Source: an uncultured Oscillospiraceae bacterium (GTDB lineage: Bacteria; Bacillota; Clostridia; Oscillospirales; Acutalibacteraceae). From it: a stretch of 12,466 bases of DNA. The notes under the pieces are model-generated. The model did no database searches and was not told the origin of the DNA. It saw nothing but the letters and a program-made list of their open reading frames with translations. The stretch spans positions 1-12,466 of the forward strand of contig URQJ01000038.1 of the NCBI GenBank assembly GCA_900549945.1, written 5' to 3'. Below are positions 6,805 through 12,466 of the stretch, piece by piece (position 1 is the first letter of the stretch; each line of letters begins with the position of its first letter). The translations under genes were made by a program, and so were the position numbers.

Positions 6805-8091
6805 GTGGATAAATTTATTGTTCGGGGCGGCAAGCGCCTTTCCGGCGAGGTGACGATCAGCGGCGCGAAGAACGCGGCTGTTGCGATCATTCCGGCGGTG
6901 ATCATGGCAGAATCCCCCTGCCGCATTGAGAATGTGCCGAATATTTCGGATGTCAAGCTGAGCGCGCGGATCCTGACGGAGATGGGCGCCGAGGTGCGCT
7001 GGATCAACCGCAATACCGTGGAGATCGACCCCACGACGATCCAGACGAACGTCGTGCCCAACGAGCTCGGGCGCAAGATGCGCGGCTCATACTACAACAT
7101 CGGCGCGCTGCTCGGGCGTTTTTCGCGCGCGGTTGTGCCGCTGCCCGGCGGCTGTGATTTCGGCGTGCGGCCGATCGACCAGCACATCAAGGGCTTCAAC
7201 GCGCTGGGCTGCACCTATACGCTCAACGACGGTATGATCGAGGTTTCGGCCGACGCGCTGCGCGGCGCCCACATTTATCTCGATATGGTGACGGTCGGCG
7301 CGACGATGAATATCATCCTCGCAGCTGTCAAGGCCCGGGGCCTTACGGTCATCGAGAACGCGGCGCGTGAGCCGCACGTCGTCGATCTCGCGAACTTCCT
7401 GAACTCGATGGGCGCGAACATCAGCGGCGCAGGCACCGACGTTATCAAGATCCGCGGCGTCGAGCATCTCAAGGGCATCACGTATTCGATCATTCCCGAC
7501 CAGATCGAGGCCGGTACGTATATGGCCGCCGCGGCGGCGACCGGCGGCGACATCCTTGTGAAGAACGTCACGCCGAAGCATCTCGAGTCGATCACGGCGA
7601 AGCTCATGGAGATGGGCGTCACCGTGATCGAATACGACGACGCGGTGCGTGTGCGCCGGGATACCCCGCTGCGCAAGTGCAACGTAAAGACGATGCCGCA
7701 CCCCGGCTTCCCGACCGACATGCAGCCGCAGATCGCGGCGGTGCTCGCGCTCGCGGAGGGGACGAGCATCCTGAACGAGAACGTCTGGGAAAACCGCTTC
7801 CGCTATGTGGAGGAGCTCAAGCGCATGGGCGCGCAGATCACGGTGGAGGGCAAGAGCGCGATCATCGAGGGCGTCGATTTCCTCAAGGGCGCGCCGGTCC
7901 GCGCGGTCGACCTGCGTGCAGGCGCCGCCATGATCATCGCGGCGCTCGCGGCGCGCGGCACGACGAAGATCGAGGAGATCGAGCACATCCAGCGCGGCTA
8001 CGAGGACATCGTGGAGAAGTTCGTCGGGCTCGGCGCGGACATGTACCTGCGCATCGACCCGCAGGATGGCAGCAACGAGAAAATCGGATAA
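6805..8091 (+). CDS. murA: UDP-N-acetylglucosamine 1-carboxyvinyltransferase (MurA)
   Basis: MurA transfers enolpyruvate from PEP to UDP-GlcNAc, the first committed step of peptidoglycan precursor synthesis in the cytoplasm. The 428-residue protein has the substrate-binding Lys22-Asn23 in 'ISGAKN' and the catalytic-loop Cys117 in 'PGGCDFGVRPIDQH'. That cysteine is the residue fosfomycin alkylates, so sensitivity is expected at this enzyme. 'GFPTDMQPQ' in the second half contains the expected conserved Asp. The 'RPIDQHIKGF' wording resembles the MurAA form of Firmicutes. The start is the GTG at 6805, with GGAAGGA (6790-6796) 8 nt upstream. The frame is open further upstream to 6727, but those 26 residues lie outside the family domain and lack a ribosome binding site. 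The gene has its own promoter and a long leader. Confidence 0.96.
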   Translation: MDKFIVRGGKRLSGEVTISGAKNAAVAIIPAVIMAESPCRIENVPNISDVKLSARILTEMGAEVRWINRNTVEIDPTTIQTNVVPNELGRKMRGSYYNIGALLGRFSRAVVPLPGGCDFGVRPIDQHIKGFNALGCTYTLNDGMIEVSADALRGAHIYLDMVTVGATMNIILAAVKARGLTVIENAAREPHVVDLANFLNSMGANISGAGTDVIKIRGVEHLKGITYSIIPDQIEAGTYMAAAAATGGDILVKNVTPKHLESITAKLMEMGVTVIEYDDAVRVRRDTPLRKCNVKTMPHPGFPTDMQPQIAAVLALAEGTSILNENVWENRFRYVEELKRMGAQITVEGKSAIIEGVDFLKGAPVRAVDLRAGAAMIIAALAARGTTKIEEIEHIQRGYEDIVEKFVGLGADMYLRIDPQDGSNEKIG

Positions 8092-8122
8092 TTACGGCTC
8101 CGGCTGCAAGGCCGGGGCACTC

Positions 8123-8153
8123 GCCCCGACGGATCTCTGTCAGGGCATTTTTT
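8123..8153 (+). terminator. Terminator or attenuator between murA and the walJ-like gene
   Basis: GCCC-c-GACGG (8123-8132) pairs with CTGTC-a-GGGC (8137-8146) around an ATCT loop, and T6 follows (8148-8153). Just upstream, GCTCCGGC (8097-8104) pairs with GCCGGGGC (8111-8118). GGGGC (8114-8118) can instead pair with GCCCC (8123-8127), which would break the terminator stem. Confidence 0.82.
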
Positions 8154-8180
8154 ATGATGAAAGCAAAGGGAGATGGACGG

Positions 8181-8972
8181 ATGGCAGAGCTTTGCGCGCT
8201 GTACAGCGGAAGCGCGGGAAACAGCTATTTTATAGGGGGAAAATCGGCGGGCATTCTGGTGGATGTGGGGCGCAGCGCGCGCCAGACCGCGAATATTTTG
8301 AAGCGCTGCGGCATCGACCCGCTGGCGGTGAACGGCATTCTGGTGACGCACGAGCACTCGGACCACGTGAGCGGCCTGCGCGTATTTGCTTCGAAATACA
8401 ACATCCCGGTGTTCGCGTCGGCCGGCACGCTCGCGGCGCTCGAATCAATGCGCGTGCTCGACGGCTCGTTCCCGGCGTACACGATTGACGGCACGCTCGA
8501 GCTCGGCGCCATGCAGGTGCAGGCGTTCCGCACGCCGCACGACTGCGCGGAGGGGCTGGGCTACCGCATCCGCACGGCGGACGGGAGGACCGCGGCGGTG
8601 GCGACCGACCTCGGCCGCGTCACGCCGGAGATCGAGGAAAAGCTCATGGGCGTCGATCTCGCCGTGATCGAATCGAACCACGACGTCGGCATGCTGCGCA
8701 CCGGGCCGTATCCCTACGCGCTCAAGCGGCGCATCCTCTCGGACTGCGGGCACCTCTCGAACGCCGCCTGTGCCGAGCTGCTGCCGGAGCTGTACGAGAA
8801 CGGCACGCGGCGCTTTCTGCTCGCGCACCTGAGCCGGGAGAACAACACGCCGGACATTGCGCGGCAGACGGCGGTGTGCGGCATGCAGATGGCCGGCATC
8901 GAGGAGGAAAGCGGCTACATACTGGACGTTGCACCGGTCGAGAACCTCGACGGGCGCACGGTGGAATTCTGA
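8181..8972 (+). CDS. walJ: WalJ/YycJ-like metallo-beta-lactamase fold hydrolase
   Basis: This 263-residue protein has the metal site HEHSDH (57-62) and the N-terminal motif 'YSGSAGNSYFIG' (8-19) typical of the YycJ/WalJ group. Further ligand candidates are 'PHDCAEGLGY', 'ATDLG', 'ESNHD' and 'LAHLSRENN'. WalJ proteins are predicted cytoplasmic metal-dependent nucleases or phosphodiesterases, encoded in B. subtilis with the WalRK cell-wall sensor genes and linked there to coordination of wall growth and division. The start is the ATG at 8181, with AAGGGAGA (8166-8173) 7 nt before it. In-frame ATGs at 8154 and 8157 sit at the end of the terminator T-run and lack a ribosome binding site. rlmH follows after 8 nt. 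No WalRK genes are present here. Confidence 0.9.
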   Translation: MAELCALYSGSAGNSYFIGGKSAGILVDVGRSARQTANILKRCGIDPLAVNGILVTHEHSDHVSGLRVFASKYNIPVFASAGTLAALESMRVLDGSFPAYTIDGTLELGAMQVQAFRTPHDCAEGLGYRIRTADGRTAAVATDLGRVTPEIEEKLMGVDLAVIESNHDVGMLRTGPYPYALKRRILSDCGHLSNAACAELLPELYENGTRRFLLAHLSRENNTPDIARQTAVCGMQMAGIEEESGYILDVAPVENLDGRTVEF

Positions 8973-8980
8973 GGTGCGCG

Positions 8981-9457
8981 ATGCTTGAGGTCAAAATCAT
9001 CTGCGTCGGCAAGCTCAAAGAGCGGTACTGGCGCGAGGCCGTGGAAGAATATGCGAAGCGGCTTTCGGCGTTCTGCCGTTTTTCCGTCGTCGAGCTGAAC
9101 GAGGCGCGCCTGCCGCAGAACCCGGGCGCGGCGGAGATCGAGCGCGCGCTCGCAGAGGAAAGCAAAGCGATCGCGGCGGCTGCCGGGCGCAGCGCGGTCT
9201 ATGCGCTCTGCATCGAGGGACGCATGCTTTCCTCCGAAAAGCTCGCGGCGGAAATCGCGGCGGCGGCCGTCGGCGGCGCGAGCAGCCTAGCTTTCGTGAT
9301 CGGCTCGTCGCACGGGCTGCACGATTCCGTCAAATCAAGCGGCAGGCGCATCTCCATGTCGCCGATGACCTTCCCGCACCAGCTTGCGCGCGTGATGCTC
9401 TGCGAGCAGCTTTACCGCGCGTTTTCAATCAATGCGGGCACAAAATACCACAAATAA
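8981..9457 (+). CDS. rlmH: 23S rRNA (pseudouridine1915-N3)-methyltransferase RlmH
   Basis: RlmH is a SPOUT-class methyltransferase that uses SAM to modify pseudouridine 1915 in helix 69 of 23S rRNA on assembled 70S ribosomes. The 158-residue protein has full family length, with 'KLKERYWREAVEEYAKRL' near the N-terminus. The knotted SAM-binding site includes 'FVIGSSHGL' (105-113), where most relatives have GGS, so the second Gly is Ser here. The closing signature 'PMTFPHQLARVMLCEQLYRAFSINAGTKYHK' ends at the C-terminus as usual. The ATG at 8981 follows GAGGTG, which overlaps the stop of the walJ-like gene. In B. subtilis the walJ homologue lies near rlmH with an htrA gene between them. Here they are directly adjacent. 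Confidence 0.96.
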   Translation: MLEVKIICVGKLKERYWREAVEEYAKRLSAFCRFSVVELNEARLPQNPGAAEIERALAEESKAIAAAAGRSAVYALCIEGRMLSSEKLAAEIAAAAVGGASSLAFVIGSSHGLHDSVKSSGRRISMSPMTFPHQLARVMLCEQLYRAFSINAGTKYHK

Positions 9458-9476
9458 CCGAGTAAAGGAGATCCAT

Positions 9477-10106
9477 ATGATTCAAATCGAGCGAACAAGT
9501 GTCATGAATTTTGAAAATGCGATGCGCGGCGCGCGCAACCCGCTGAACAGCTGGAATCGCATGGACAGCCACACCGAGCCGGACGGCGCCTTTGTGTTCG
9601 GGGAAAATGACCTCGGCCTCGCGAAGCGCTTGTGCGCGGCCGGCAGCGACCACCGCAAGTTTATCCGGCAGATTTTCGTCTCTGTCGATCTGACGGCGCC
9701 GCTGTACTGGTGGAAGGAGTTCGACACCTACAAGGTCGGCACCACCGCAAATTCGACGAGCACGATGCACAAGATCCACGCGAAGCCCTTTTCCGCGGCA
9801 GATTTCAGCTGCGAGCGCATGCTGCCCGAAGCGCGCGAGAGCCTCGAGGGGACGATCGCCGCGCTCGAGGCTCTGCGCCTGCGCTATCTGGAGACGAAGG
9901 ACAAGGCGGTCTGGTACAGCATCATCCAGCTTCTGCCGTCGAGCTACAACCAGATGCGCACCTGCACGATGACGTATGAGAACCTTGTGAGCATGTATTT
10001 TGCGCGCCGGCACCACAAGCTCGACGAATGGCACGACTACTGCGCGTGGATTGAGAGCCTGCCGTATTTCAAGGCGCTGTTCCTTGAAAACGAGGCAGAA
10101 AAATAA
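9477..10106 (+). CDS. Conserved protein distantly resembling ThyX, function unknown
   Basis: The 209-residue protein starts at the ATG at 9477, 6 nt after AAAGGAG (9464-9470) and 19 nt after rlmH, so it is probably in the same transcript. I recognise it as a Clostridia/phage-type conserved protein with a core 'DHRKFIRQIFVSVDLTAPLYWWKEFDTYKVG' (59-88), 'ANSTSTMHKI' (91-100) and a C-terminal 'LPSSYNQMRTCTMTYENLVSMYFARRHHKLDEW'. The order of these blocks resembles flavin-dependent thymidylate synthase ThyX: a His-Phe strand, a basic nucleotide-binding stretch, an 'S..S' stretch, then 'LP...T...L...R...EW'. The defining RHRxxS motif is replaced by WWKEF. It therefore probably does not make dTMP in the ThyX way. 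The ThyX link is my reading by eye, not a proven homology. No membrane segment or signal peptide is seen. Confidence 0.8.
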   Translation: MIQIERTSVMNFENAMRGARNPLNSWNRMDSHTEPDGAFVFGENDLGLAKRLCAAGSDHRKFIRQIFVSVDLTAPLYWWKEFDTYKVGTTANSTSTMHKIHAKPFSAADFSCERMLPEARESLEGTIAALEALRLRYLETKDKAVWYSIIQLLPSSYNQMRTCTMTYENLVSMYFARRHHKLDEWHDYCAWIESLPYFKALFLENEAEK

Positions 10107-10138
10107 ACCGGGCGGGCAGAGAAGCGATACCCGCGCGC

Positions 10139-10170
10139 GGCGGCCTGCGGGCGCGCAGCGCCGGGCCGCC
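10139..10170 (+). repeat. GC-rich inverted repeat in the gap after the ThyX-like gene
   Basis: GGCGGCC (10139-10145) pairs with GGCCGCC (10164-10170), and inside it GGCGC (10150-10154) pairs with GCGCC (10158-10162). A second inverted repeat, GCCTGCA (10168-10174) and TGCAGGC (10222-10228), overlaps its end. The nearest T-rich stretch is about 17 nt downstream, so it is not a standard terminator. The rest of the 282-bp gap is AT-rich promoter DNA. Confidence 0.6.
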
Positions 10171-10281
10171 TGCAAAACAGCATGCGTCTTTTCTAGTTGT
10201 GCGGCGGGAAAAAAGCCCGGATGCAGGCCGATAAACGTCCGTTGTCGAAATTCTTCGATTTTTCATTGATTTTCTCTTATA

Positions 10282-10300
10282 TACATCTTGACAATTTGTA
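10282..10300 (+). promoter_or_regulatory. Candidate operator over the -35 box of the regulator gene
   Basis: The element reads TACA-TC-TTG-A-CAA-TT-TGTA, centred on 10291. Fourteen of the 18 flanking positions are symmetric. TACA/TGTA half-sites are known for BlaI/MecI/CopY repressors, though their usual spacing is shorter. Its overlap with the -35 box suggests autorepression by the downstream product, which is inference. Confidence 0.4.
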
Positions 10301-10316
10301 AAAATAAAAATATACT
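10288..10316 (+). promoter_or_regulatory. Sigma-A promoter for the BlaI/MecI-type gene
   Basis: TTGACA (10288-10293) and TATACT (10311-10316) are separated by 17 bp in a strongly AT-rich block. The predicted start is near 10323, giving a leader of about 65 nt. The -35 box lies inside an imperfect 19-bp palindrome (10282-10300). Confidence 0.88.
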
Positions 10317-10388
10317 ATAAATAATAATGGATCTGTGAGAATATTCATAGTAAAAGGTCGAGCGAAAATTACCTAAGGAGGACGTTGT

Positions 10389-10802
10389 ATGAAGGGCAAA
10401 AAAGTGCATGTGCGGCTGACAAATTCGGAGTTGGCAATGATGCAGCTGCTGTGGGAAGCAGGCAGGCCGCTGAACCGTGCCGAAATCATGGAAATCGCGC
10501 TGCGCGACCCGGATGATCCGCTCTTTGCGAAGAATTCGTTCCATGTCATCATCAACAACCTGATGCAGTATCAGTTTATTGCAGCTTTCATGAATAATGG
10601 CGCGGGCCGCAAGAATGCGCGCCGCTTTGCGCCGATGATCACGCGGAACGAGTATTTTGCGCAGCAGATCTCCACGACGGAGCACTACACGGCGGCGGAT
10701 ATTCCGGAGATTGTCGCGGCCATGTTCAAGTACACGAAGGGGGCCGACCGCGAGGAACTGCTCCCGAAGATCGAGCAAGCGGTCCGGCGCAACAGCAAGT
10801 GA
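10389..10802 (+). CDS. BlaI/MecI/CopY-family transcriptional repressor
   Basis: The 137-residue protein has the winged-helix layout of penicillinase-repressor family proteins. 'LTNSELAMMQLLWEAGRPLNRAEIMEIAL' covers helices 1 and 2 (10-38), 'NSFHVIINNLMQYQFI' (49-64) is the recognition helix, and the wing contains 'GAGRKNARRFAPMITRNEYF' (71-90). A C-terminal helical part (100-137) would dimerise. Relatives bind operators as dimers and are released by proteolysis or metal binding. No BlaR/MecR-type sensor or beta-lactamase gene is adjacent, so the target is unknown and it may mainly repress itself. The ATG at 10389 has AAGGAGG (10375-10381) 7 nt upstream. A strong promoter precedes the gene and a terminator follows. 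The recognition helix lacks the usual 'tV.T.L.RL' wording, so it is a divergent member. Confidence 0.85.
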   Translation: MKGKKVHVRLTNSELAMMQLLWEAGRPLNRAEIMEIALRDPDDPLFAKNSFHVIINNLMQYQFIAAFMNNGAGRKNARRFAPMITRNEYFAQQISTTEHYTAADIPEIVAAMFKYTKGADREELLPKIEQAVRRNSK

Positions 10803-10822
10803 TTGTAAATCAGAAAAAAGAG

Positions 10823-10866
10823 GAAGAGCAGAAGCGGTATTTGTACCGGCATTCTGCTCTTCTTTT
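10823..10866 (+). terminator. Rho-independent terminator after the BlaI-type gene, probably bidirectional
   Basis: An 11-bp perfect stem, GAAGAGCAGAA (10823-10833) with TTCTGCTCTTC (10852-10862), is extended inside by CGGTA-TTTG-TACCG. T4 follows on the plus strand. An A-rich run at 10814-10819 gives a T-run for the minus strand, so it can also stop the convergent hydrolase transcript. Confidence 0.92.
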
Positions 10867-10927
10867 GTGTATTTGCGCAATGATTGTTTGAACTTTATCA
10901 AAAAATACATGTAAATTGCATACAGCG

Positions 10928-10959
10928 TGTGCGCCGTGGAAAGGCGGCGCGCATTTTTT
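10928..10959 (+). terminator. Second hairpin with T6, possible terminator
   Basis: TGTGCGCC (10928-10935) pairs with GGCGCGCA (10946-10953) with one wobble, and T6 follows at once (10954-10959). It lies 126 nt after the BlaI-type stop codon, behind a first good terminator. It may be a backup or may end a short separate transcript. Confidence 0.7.
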
Positions 10960-11001
10960 GTGCAGGTCCGGTTTTGAAGCGGCGCGCGGCAGGGCGCGCG
11001 C

Positions 11002-11847
11002 TCAAAGCAGGAGCGTTTTCCCGTCGAAGGAGACCTCGAGCTGCGCCGGGGCGGCCAGCGCCTCCAGCTCGTGGTGCAGCAGATGCCCGTTGTGCGAGAA
11101 GTGGTTTAGGACGCAGTGCGTGTGCGCGTCGGCAAGGCCGATTCCGCGCATCTCATCGCGCACGCGAACGACGTCGGGAAAACCCATGTGCGTGCCCCTG
11201 AGGTGCGTGTCCTCCTCGCCGCAGGTCGTGTCGAAGCTGATGAGGTCGGCGCTCTTTTTCTGCGCCTTAAAGTAATCCCACACGGCGGGGGCGTAGTAGC
11301 CGCTGTCGTGCAGGTAGAAAATCGAGGTACCATCTGCGTCCTCGATATGGTAGACAAACGGCTCGTGTCCGGGCGACATATGTGTGGCCGGCAGCGGTGT
11401 GATCGTGTACGGGCCGGCCTGCACGGGTTCGAAGGCCTTTAAAATATGGAAGTGCAGGTGGTCGAGGCTTTCGCGGTCGATCTCCCAGTCGGTGCACTGC
11501 TTGAAGAAAGCGTAGGTCTCCGCCGCGCAGTAGATGTCGAGGTCGGGACTGACCATATCGAGGCTGTAGCACGAGCCGCGCACGGTGAGCTCCTGCGGGT
11601 AGAAGTGGTCCATATGGCGGTGCGTAAGCAGCAGATACCGCACGCGGCTGAGATCGAGCCCGTGGGCGAGCTTGTGCAGGTAGGTGTCCGGCGGCAGGTC
11701 GATCAAAAGATCGTCGTTGACGATGGCCTGCGAGCGCGTGCGGATGTTTTTGCCGCCGAGGCGCTGCGCTTCCAGACAGTATTTGCAGCGGCAGAAAACG
11801 GCCGGCCAGCCTTCGGCGGCCGCGGTGCCGAGGTATGTGAACTGCAT
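11002..11847 (-). CDS. PhnP-like metallo-beta-lactamase-fold metal-dependent hydrolase
   Basis: The 281-residue protein has the metal-binding motif HRHMDH (76-81) after the strand 'RYLLLT', and later candidate ligands in 'PATHMSPGH', 'YLHDSGYY' and 'LNHFSHNG'. Near the N-terminus 'FCRCKYC' gives Cys19, Cys21 and Cys24 in a CxCxxC pattern. The same pattern forms a structural zinc site in PhnP, the cyclic-phosphate phosphodiesterase of phosphonate breakdown. No phosphonate genes are near, so the substrate is unknown. Relatives also include coenzyme-PQQ- and tRNase-Z-like hydrolases. The ATG at 11847-11845 has GGGAGG (11860-11855) 7 nt upstream. The gene is monocistronic, with its own promoter, and converges with the BlaI-type gene. 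It is a complete cytoplasmic protein with no signal peptide. Confidence 0.9.
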   Translation of the reverse strand: MQFTYLGTAAAEGWPAVFCRCKYCLEAQRLGGKNIRTRSQAIVNDDLLIDLPPDTYLHKLAHGLDLSRVRYLLLTHRHMDHFYPQELTVRGSCYSLDMVSPDLDIYCAAETYAFFKQCTDWEIDRESLDHLHFHILKAFEPVQAGPYTITPLPATHMSPGHEPFVYHIEDADGTSIFYLHDSGYYAPAVWDYFKAQKKSADLISFDTTCGEEDTHLRGTHMGFPDVVRVRDEMRGIGLADAHTHCVLNHFSHNGHLLHHELEALAAPAQLEVSFDGKTLLL

Positions 11848-11880
11848 GTGGATTCCTCCCGGTTTCTATATTCTGGCATC

Positions 11881-11909
11881 ATCATAGTACACCGCGCGCG
11901 GAAATGCAA
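11881..11909 (-). promoter_or_regulatory. Sigma-A promoter for the PhnP-like hydrolase gene
   Basis: Read on the minus strand, TTGCAT (11909-11904) and TATGAT (11886-11881) are separated by 17 bp. The predicted start near 11874 gives a leader of about 27 nt that contains the ribosome binding site. It lies directly after the terminator of the upstream PTS gene. Confidence 0.75.
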
Positions 11910-11920
11910 GCCCTTTCGGA

Positions 11921-11962
11921 AAGAAAAAGCACCCGAAACGCCGGCTGCGGCGCGTCGGATGC
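11921..11962 (-). terminator. Rho-independent terminator after the PTS IIC gene
   Basis: On the minus strand a 15-position stem (11962-11948 with 11944-11930, extending to 11929) has one mismatch, two G-T wobbles and a short CAGC-type loop. It is followed by five T residues (11928-11924) and a further T-rich stretch. It starts 14 nt after the PTS stop codon. Confidence 0.88.
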
Positions 11963-11976
11963 CTGAAAGAGGCGGA

Positions 11977-12466
11977 TCAAATATCGAGCTTCATGTCGCC
12001 CGGCTTGACCCAGTTGATTTTGCGGAGCACGAGATCAAAGACAAAAGAGAGCAGGGCGGGAAGAATGAAGCAGATCAGCACGAGGCCGGTCCAGTCCATC
12101 GCGGTGACCGCCGCTTTCGTGCCGGCGGCGATGTCCGCGAGCCAGCCCGTGTAAACGCCGATCTGGCCGACGAGGCCGCAGGTACCCATGCCGCTTGAGA
12201 TCGGCGCGCCGTTCATCTGCATGCCGAAAAGGCAGGTCGCGAGCGGGCCCGTAATCGCCGAGGCCAGCGTCGGCGCGATCCAGATGCGCGGGTTCTTAAT
12301 GATGTTCGGCACCTGCAGCATCGAGGTGCCGATGCCCTGCGCGAAGAAGCCGCCCCAGCCGTTCTCGCGGAAGCTGATGACCGCGAAGCCGATCATCTGC
12401 GCGCAGCAGCCGGCCACCGCCGCGCCGCCCGCAAGGCCGGTCAGGCCGAGCGCCGCGCAGATCGCC
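11977..12466 (-). CDS. PTS system IIC-like membrane protein, PfoR type, C-terminal part
   Basis: The reading frame runs open to the window edge. The GTG at 12417-12415 is an internal Val, because the upstream codons continue family-like sequence (AALGLTGLAGGAAVAGCCAQM). The roughly 162 visible residues match the C-terminal half of the EIIC family that includes PfoR of Clostridium perfringens (COG3641/PTS_EIIC_2). They include 'AQGIGTSMLQVPNIIKNPRIWIAPTLASAITGP', a Gly-rich 'SSGMGTCGLVGQIG', and a last membrane segment 'GLVLICFILPALLSFVFDLVL'. The protein ends in a short cytoplasmic tail. It is probably a multi-span sugar-related permease, but the substrate is unknown and the family's link to regulation is unclear. 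Its phosphotransfer partners and promoter lie outside the window. A terminator follows the stop. Confidence 0.88.
   Translation of the reverse strand, partial: AICAALGLTGLAGGAAVAGCCAQMIGFAVISFRENGWGGFFAQGIGTSMLQVPNIIKNPRIWIAPTLASAITGPLATCLFGMQMNGAPISSGMGTCGLVGQIGVYTGWLADIAAGTKAAVTAMDWTGLVLICFILPALLSFVFDLVLRKINWVKPGDMKLDI

Noticed and set aside
10906..10913. TACATGTA as a canonical BlaI/CopY operator
   Set aside because: The known CopY box is TACAnnTGTA with two spacer bases. This one has none and lies downstream of the gene, so it is kept only as a low-interest observation.
10884..11275. Plus-strand open frames of about 105-119 codons opposite the PhnP-like gene
   Set aside because: They lack a ribosome binding site, run through a hairpin with T6, and have the Arg/Ala/Ser-rich composition of shadow frames.
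12415..12417. GTG as the start of the PTS IIC-like gene
   Set aside because: Codons upstream of it continue recognisable family sequence to the window edge and no ribosome binding site is present, so the gene is truncated by the window.

Overview
The window looks like a chromosomal housekeeping segment from a moderately high-GC member of the Clostridia, probably an Oscillospiraceae/Ruminococcaceae-type gut Firmicute. The evidence is strong AGGAGG-type ribosome binding sites, sigma-A promoters confined to short AT-rich gaps, Firmicute-type versions of Pgi, Der, PlsY, MurA, WalJ, RlmH, YceD and L32, a PfoR-type PTS IIC protein and a BlaI/MecI-type regulator. No mobile elements, CRISPR arrays, tRNA or rRNA genes were recognised. 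The genus assignment is inference.

Layout, plus strand: positions 1-243 are the 3' end of a D-alanyl-D-alanine carboxypeptidase gene. Then come pgi (370-1710) with its own promoter, and a small P-loop protein of unknown role (1764-2177) closed by a terminator. A near-consensus promoter drives yceD-rpmF (2353-3078), which ends at a terminator. The next unit is a PDZ/radical-SAM-like DUF512 gene, der and plsY (3186-6549), tightly packed. murA (6805-8091) follows its own promoter and a structured leader of about 140 nt. A terminator-like hairpin set lies between murA and the group walJ-like, rlmH and a ThyX-like protein of unknown function (8181-10106). After a 282-bp gap with a GC-rich hairpin and a strong promoter comes a lone BlaI/MecI-type repressor gene (10389-10802).

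Layout, minus strand: a PhnP-like metallo-beta-lactamase-fold hydrolase (11847-11002) converges on the repressor gene and has its own promoter. Upstream of it is the C-terminal half of a PfoR-type PTS IIC membrane protein (12466-11977), followed by a strong terminator.

Functionally the region combines envelope building (carboxypeptidase, MurA, WalJ, PlsY), ribosome assembly and modification (L32, YceD, Der, RlmH, possibly DUF512) and glycolysis (Pgi). I see no evidence of a new defence or mobile system. The items most worth a second look are the ThyX-like protein that lacks the ThyX signature, the competing hairpins between murA and the walJ-like gene, the folded murA leader, and the imperfect palindrome over the -35 box of the BlaI-type gene.
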